DNA from: Physocladia obscura | Taxonomy: Eukaryota > Chytridiomycota > Chytridiomycetes > Chytridiales > Chytriomycetaceae | Length of the DNA stretch: 11,469 bases | Assembly: GCA_027596945.1 (NCBI GenBank) | Contig: JADGJH010001184.1 | Coordinates: 1 to 11,469 of the forward strand | Reading direction: 5' to 3' | Part shown: positions 7,073-11,469 of the stretch, piece by piece | Layout: the number at the start of each line of letters is the position of its first letter | How positions within the stretch are numbered: position 1 is the first letter of the stretch | Notes under the pieces: model-generated | Told to the model about the DNA's origin: nothing | Databases searched by the model: none | Seen by the model: only the letters and a program-made list of their open reading frames with translations | Position numbers and translations under genes: made by a program

Positions 7073-10000
7073 CCTCACTCTTGCCAAAAAACGAACCAGA
7101 ACGGTCTCGAAAGTCATTACGAAATCCACGGACGTCTTTCTCTGTTGAATGTTTGTTTTCATCTATGTTCTCTCAATTATTAAATTGGTCAATCAAAAAT
7201 GCAGCTGAGTTGGTTGGACGGAAGTTTTTCATCAATCCACGGCCAACCGATGTTCTTATAAATTATGATCCAGTAGGTGCTGGCGCAGCATGGATTAAAT
7301 CAAATCGCATCTACGCTTTTTTGTTTTTCCCCTACCTTTTCATTGTCCGACTCTTAGCCAAACACGCACGGTCAAAAAATGCAAACAACCCATTTGTTGA
7401 TAATACTGTTCGAACGGCTCGTTACACTTTGATCAGCTTTATTCCATTGCAAGTCATTGTTCAGTTTTCAAAAGTAGCCAACATTTACTTTTTCACTGTT
7501 TCAATGCTGCAGGTAATTGAATTAATTAATTAATTTCTCGATGACATGAAGTATTATTTTTCAAACAGCTTATTCCGAATGTCAGCCCCACGGGAAGATT
7601 CACCACGATATTTCCTCTCTCCTTCTTCGTAATTGTTTCTATGATCAAAGAGGGATACGACGACTTCTTTCGACATAAACAAGATGCAGCCGAAAACAAT
7701 AGTCCTGTATTTCGATTGAAGTCCAACAGAGCAGGACCTTCAGGATTCATTGATCGTAGGTTGTCAAGAAATCGCCATGATATTGAGTTGGCTTCACTGA
7801 GAAACATGGATCAGCTACCTGAATCAGCTGCGCAATGGGAAAAAATTTCCTGTAAAGACATTCACGTTGGCGATATCATCAGAGTGCGAGATCGTGAATT
7901 TATCCCAGCTGACATTATTGTCGTTTCTTCTTCGAATTCTGATGGAATATGCTTTGTGGAAACTTCCAATTTAGATGGCGAAACGAATTTAAAGCAACGA
8001 CAAGCTCTGAAAGTTACCGCCGACGCTTGTCAAGATGCGAACTCAATGTTGAATTTTAGAGGTATAGCTGTTCTCCTTTTCTCTTTTCAATATGCTCAAT
8101 AATTTTACTATTCGACAACAGCTGCCATTCAAACAGAAAGTCCGTCAGGAGATCTTTACAATTTTGACGGCTACTTGCTGGATTCTGCGAACTCGAGATT
8201 TCCTTTGACTCCAAACCAACTCTTACAACGTGGTGCTACTTTGCGGAATACAAAGGAAGTATTCGGTGTCACCGTATTTACTGGAGAAGAAAGTAAAATT
8301 CGAATGAATTCGTATACTCCGCCCAGCACGAAAGTATCCCATGTTGGCCAAATCACGAACAAAATAATTGGGCTGATTTTATTTTCTCTGATTGTGTGCT
8401 CAATTTTGGGTACTGTTGGTTACATTCTATGGGATAAAAATGAACGAAACTCTGACGGAAATTTGCGCCACTGGTATTTGACTGGCGGTTCGGGCTATGG
8501 ACTTGTATTCTTCACTTTTTTGATTTTATTCAATGCGTTCATCCCAATCTCGTTGTATGTTACAATGGAAGTCGTCAAGATTGTTCAAATTTATTTCATG
8601 ATAAATGATTTATCTATGTATGACTCTGAGCGCGATATTCCAGCTCAAGCAAACACAAGCAACTTGAATGAAGACTTGGGACAAGTTCAATATGTATTCA
8701 GTGATAAAACAGGAACATTGTAAGTTTTTTAAGCGTATTCTTAAATTTTTAAAATTTTTCTTTTAGAACAGAAAATGTTATGGAATTTCGAATCTTCAGT
8801 GTTGCGGGCAAGTCTGTACGCCATCCTTCATCACCTCAGCGAGATGATGATTCATTGGACGCCAATATTTTAATCACAGATCTGTCAAGCGCGAAGCTGC
8901 ATGGTAAACGTTTCAGTCAAGCCCAACAACAAGCCCATGATTTTCTCGAAGCTATGGTCTTATGTCACGATGTTATTCCGGACTTGTCTGAACCAGAAAC
9001 TAATACAAAACCTTCGAAAAATGGGAATGGCAAGTCTCACATTCCCAGCATTCAAACGCCCGCATCCATCGTCTACCAATCATCTTCGGCAGATGAAGTT
9101 GCAATTGTTAATGCAGCAAGGGATTTGTCGTTCATTTACAAGTCACGCTCACCAACAGGAATTACAGTTAATTCGCTTAATCAAAGTTCAGATGATGAAT
9201 ATGAGTTGCTCAACAAAATAGAATTCACAAGCGACCGAAAAAGAATGTCAACAGTGTACAAGTATCCTGATGGGCGAATTGTTCTTCTGATGAAGGGAGC
9301 AGATAATGTGATCTTGGAAAGATTGCGAAGTGATAGTGAACTGAGTGTCTACGAAAGAGAAATTAAAGCAAAAACACTAGCAGACACTGGTAGATTTGCT
9401 ACAGAAGGACTGAGAACTTTACTTTACGCTTATAAAATTTTGGACGAAGAGCAATATCAATATTGGGCTGAAAAGTATGCTGCGGCAACTACATCAATTG
9501 TTAATCGGGCAATACTTGTTGCACAGGTTGCTGAAGATTTAGAACGTGATTTGACGCTATTAGGAGCTACAGCTATTGAGGACAAGCTGCAAGAAGGAGT
9601 ACCTGAAACTATCGAGGCACTGCGTAAAGCCAACATAAAGGTTTGGATGCTTACCGGCGACAAGACTGAAACCGCAATTAATATTGGTCGAACGTGTAAT
9701 CTAATCAAACGTAATTCGCATTTGATGGTGTTGAATGATGAATCTGCGGCAATGGAAAATAGCAAACATCACAATATTTCTGGCGTTGAAAATTGGATAG
9801 AGTCTTCAATAATCAGATTCAAAGAGCTCAAGTTAGCTAAATTCTCATCTGATTGCCACATTGTCGTGGTTATTGAAGGGCGCCTTTTATCAAAAGTGGA
9901 AAAAGAGATCGAAAAAGGCTCGAAATCCGGAATTTCTGTTTTTAAATATCTTTTGGACCTTCTGATTGCTGCGGATAATGTTATTTGCTGCCGATTTTCC

Positions 10001-11448
10001 CCTGCTCAGAAAGCCCTTCTTGTTCGTATCGTCAAAGAACGTCTCAATAAGCAGTATTCCGCCAAAGGTGGAGCATCTGCGCTTTTGGAAGAAATATCTG
10101 GCAGTCGGCAAGGAGCATTCAAGAAATTTTTTTCGCGGCTGATGCTTAGACCTCGGGAGTCTGGTGTTACATTAGCTGTGGGTGATGGTGCTAATGATAT
10201 TCCAATGCTTCTTTGTGCCCATGTCGGAATTGGAATAACTGGCCGTGAAGGACTTGCAGCTTCTCGGGCATCGGACTATTCCATTGCGAAATTCAGATTT
10301 TTGCAGCCTTTATTATTTGTGCATGGGCGCTGGTCTTATGTTCGTATTTCCGAGTTTACATTGGGAACTCTATATAAAGTAAAGGCTGTTTTATGGATTA
10401 AAAAATTATTAATTTTCCTTCTTTTTAGAATATCACGTTCTATATGACCCAATTGTTTTTTCAATTCTTCTGTGGTTATTCTGGAACCTCATTGTATGAG
10501 CAATGGACTTTATCTCTTAACAATGTGTTATTTACGTCTGTTCCTGTTATAATTGTCGGAATGTTTGAGAAGGATCTCAATCGCAGTACTTTAATGGCCG
10601 TTCCAGAACTTTATCGGTTTGGTCAACTCAATCGTGGATTCAATTTTCGGGTACAAATTCGATGGTTTTTTCAAGGCATTTTTCACGCGGCTTTATCAGT
10701 AGTTTTGCCTGCTATTATGTTTGGTGCCTTCTCCCAACCAAAACAAACAACGGATTTGTTCAAACCACTTACTTCTGCAAATTCAACAACATGGTTTCGA
10801 GAAGTTTTTGAGTCAGATGGAGTTGGCCCATATCAAGAAGCATCATTATATCCTTTTGGAACAATATCGTACACTATTACCGTGTTTTTTTGTACTATCA
10901 AAGTTTTATATGTCGAGTCGCACAACATTACACACCTACACCATTTTTTTGGTGGTCTTACCATTGTTGTATGGATTGCATATCAATTTGTTTATTCGTA
11001 TGTTTGGCAAGTTCATTCAATTTTGGGAGACACGGCTTATGAATATAGTGGGTTATATTACTCTCTAATCAACACTCAATTGCGTTTTTGGGGTGTGGTT
11101 ATTATCTCTGTTGTGCTTGGACTTGTAATTGAGGACACGAGTTTAAAATTCTTTGAATTACTAACTCGTTTGGCTCGATGGGGCTACATTGGTGGACGGC
11201 GGGAAGAACCTTTATATGTTGAAAGAGAGGATGAGCCATCATTTATTTCGATAAATTCGAAGAAGCGCGGAGTCTCGGCGCAGTCGTTGTCAACTCCGTT
11301 GCCAAATAGATACGTTCAAGTAATGGAAGAAGCAAGATTTGCTGCCGCAAATGCGATTGGAGAGCATGATTGGGCTGATGAAGTTGCCTGGTGGCAGTTT
11401 TGGGAAAAAATTCATAATGTCAACTCTCGATTGGATGAATATGAGTGA
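7045..11448 (+). CDS. P4-type ATPase, phospholipid flippase
   Basis: Flippases move aminophospholipids or lysolipids from the outer to the cytosolic leaflet using ATP, usually with a Cdc50-type partner. Exons are 7045-7512, 7569-8061, 8122-8719, 8767-10378 and 10429-11448; introns are 56, 60, 47 and 50 bp. All phases agree and give 1396 aa to TGA 11446-11448. P4 marks in order: FVDNTVRTARYTLISFIP (N-domain, from 117), DGETN (D292), PISL of helix M4 (462-465), DKTGTLTEN (phosphorylated D515, joined exactly across a splice), SADE in the nucleotide-binding domain, KGAD (696-699), TGDK (816-819), SPAQKALLV, GDGAND (992-997), FRFLQPLLFVHGRWSY, then the C-terminal helices including YMTQLFFQFF and HNITHLHHFFGGLTIVVW. 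Oddities are an extra hydrophobic segment near 88-104 before the usual N-domain, an insert of about 35 residues before GDGAND, and GDGANDIPML where P4 enzymes usually have VSMI or VAMI. ATG 7045 is the first in frame after a TAA at 7024; a longer N-terminus from 6707 is possible. The subfamily and lipid are not resolved. Confidence 0.92.
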
Positions 11449-11449
11449 A

Positions 11450-11469
11450 TTTTTTTTTTTTTTTTTTTT
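11450..11469. repeat. 20-T homopolymer at window end
   Basis: Twenty T residues beginning 2 nt after the flippase stop codon. Non-coding; possibly the first part of the 3' UTR and a point where sequence assembly ended. Confidence 0.7.

Noticed and set aside
1..11469. CRISPR array, transposon ends, tRNA or rRNA genes
   Set aside because: No regularly spaced repeats, terminal inverted repeats, transposase frames, cloverleaf-like or rRNA-like segments were seen.

Overview
The window looks like a gene-dense, AT-rich eukaryotic locus, most likely from an early-diverging (zoosporic, chytrid-like) fungus. The reasons are about 20 inferred short spliceosomal introns (mostly 46-73 bp), use of AATAAA, almost no intergenic space, a fungal-style tRNA pseudouridine synthase Pus1, a P4-type lipid flippase, and a GAF/class III cyclase/TPR fusion of a kind known from zoosporic fungi and protists. 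The organism call is inference; no rRNA or tRNA gene is present to confirm it. Exon joins were deduced from reading-frame continuity and protein-family conservation.

Layout. (1) 57-1230, minus: PUS1, three exons visible, with the C-terminal end probably beyond the left edge. (2) 1260-2084, minus: a five-exon gene for a small single-pass membrane protein (112 or 123 aa), easily missed because its exons are 36-120 bp. It ends only 29 bp upstream of the PUS1 start codon. (3) 2113-6385, plus: a ten-exon gene for a 1252-aa protein with a disordered N-terminus, ARM-like helices, two GAF domains, a PAS-like segment, a class III cyclase homology domain and a TPR-like tail. Only 28 bp separate its start from the start of gene 2. 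(4) 6707-7072, plus: a Ser/Asn-rich open frame that is either an upstream ORF or a mis-resolved N-terminal exon of the next gene. (5) 7045-11448, plus: a five-exon P4-ATPase (1396 aa), complete to its stop codon. The window begins in an AT dinucleotide repeat and ends in a 20-T run.

Function. The genes act in different processes (tRNA modification, a probable mitochondrial membrane role, cyclic-nucleotide-type signalling, lipid flipping), so this is a compact run of housekeeping and signalling genes rather than a pathway cluster. The most interesting object is the GAF/cyclase protein. Its first GAF domain keeps an intact NKXnFX3DE cyclic-nucleotide-binding signature, while the cyclase domain has lost the catalytic positions I can align, which suggests a sensor or scaffold pseudocyclase. 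Next in interest are the overlapping gene boundaries and the hidden small gene.
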